This document shows positions 63,953 to 64,000 of a stretch of DNA of 64,000 bases, in pieces; position 1 is the stretch's first letter; each line of letters begins with the position of its first letter. The translations under genes were made by a program, and so were the position numbers. This DNA comes from Hemileia vastatrix (taxonomy: Eukaryota; Basidiomycota; Pucciniomycetes; Pucciniales; Zaghouaniaceae): assembly GCA_030280995.1 (NCBI GenBank), contig JASXTE010000003.1, forward strand, positions 51,144,974 through 51,208,973. Reading direction: 5' to 3'. The notes beneath the pieces are model-generated. The model ran no database searches. It was given only the letters and a program-made list of their open reading frames with translations, and had not been told where the DNA came from.

Positions 63953-64000
63953 CAAGTGCACCTTGATGTGGATACACTGTTAAATAAATTTTAAATGAAT
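63953..64000 (-). other. Continuation of element H after F
   Basis: Starts with the TSD CAAGT and continues GCACCTTGATGTGG, the second arm of HP5. Element H extends beyond the window. Confidence 0.75.

Larger units (their letters stand above)
10321..64000 (-). mobile_element. Element H: oldest group B retrotransposon, shattered by D and F; extends beyond the window
   Basis: Pieces: LTR fragment 10321-10914; antisense ORF-A tail, hairpins, antisense ORF-B and 3'-region hairpins at 30295-33114; and 63953-64000. The F insertion is proved by its TSD CAAGT, after which H sequence resumes in register (GTGCACCTTGATGTGG). The D insertion lacks a TSD, and about 0.8 kb of H, judged against E, is missing there. 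Assigning 10321-10914 to H rests on orientation and order and is inference. The gag-pol of H would lie beyond the right edge. Confidence 0.75.

Noticed and set aside
1..64000. tRNA, rRNA or host protein-coding genes
   Set aside because: None recognised; every substantial coding similarity is to retroelement proteins or to their antisense accessory genes.

Overview
This window is a repeat-only stretch of a filamentous fungal genome, most likely a basidiomycete. The reasons are short GT-AG introns with a TACTGA-type branch site, fungal Zn2Cys6-like cysteine clusters, Ty3/Gypsy pol proteins of basidiomycete style (an RNase H/connection block reading LLNMKTPNRHM, and an RT catalytic box reading FIDDGG), and no host gene that I can recognise. 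The species cannot be named from sequence alone. Almost every base belongs to a nested stack of LTR retrotransposons plus one inverted satellite.

Layout. 1-1081 holds an LTR scrap and the C-rich arm of an inverted minisatellite; its G-rich arm is 9333-9690. Element G (1082-9332, minus strand, chromovirus-type, TSD GGGGT) sits between the arms and carries a solo LTR (7706-9033, TSD CTGT). From 10321 to the window end an old element H (minus strand) is the host of everything else. H is broken by D (10915-30294, plus) and by F (33115-63952, plus, TSD CAAGT). D contains element I (13068-21912, minus, chromodomain Ty3, TSD AGTTC) and a CACTA-like MITE (22086-22346, TSD ATA). F contains E (36234-60942, minus), and E contains C (40321-52346, minus, TSD ACAC), the youngest and best preserved. 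H, F, E and C are nested four deep.

There are three retroelement groups. Group A (F, G) has ~806 bp TGTCA...TGACA LTRs, no tRNA-type primer site, and a 14-nt match between the site just after the LTR and the predicted mRNA start (self-priming). Group B (C, D, E, H and perhaps the solo LTR) has ~1.1 kb LTRs, a tRNA-type PBS starting TGGCGCCCAA, a gag-PR ORF joined to pol by a -1 slippery heptamer, and a very long 3' region. Element I is a third lineage.

The most interesting content is the 3' region of group B. It holds dozens of small hairpins whose stems change in compensated pairs between copies (five classes), and, in D, E and H, two antisense genes: ORF-A, and ORF-B with a 69-nt intron at the same place in all three. 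Both encode a cluster C-x2-C-x6-C, linker, C-x2-C-x6-C. Group A carries, independently placed, an antisense intron-containing gene with the same cysteine pattern and its own TATA box beside the LTR. C has the hairpins but not the antisense genes, so the two modules are separable.

Almost all coding regions are damaged by stops, frameshifts or deletions; these are noted gene by gene. Relative insertion order from nesting: H first, then D and F, then I and the MITE in D and E in F, then C in E.
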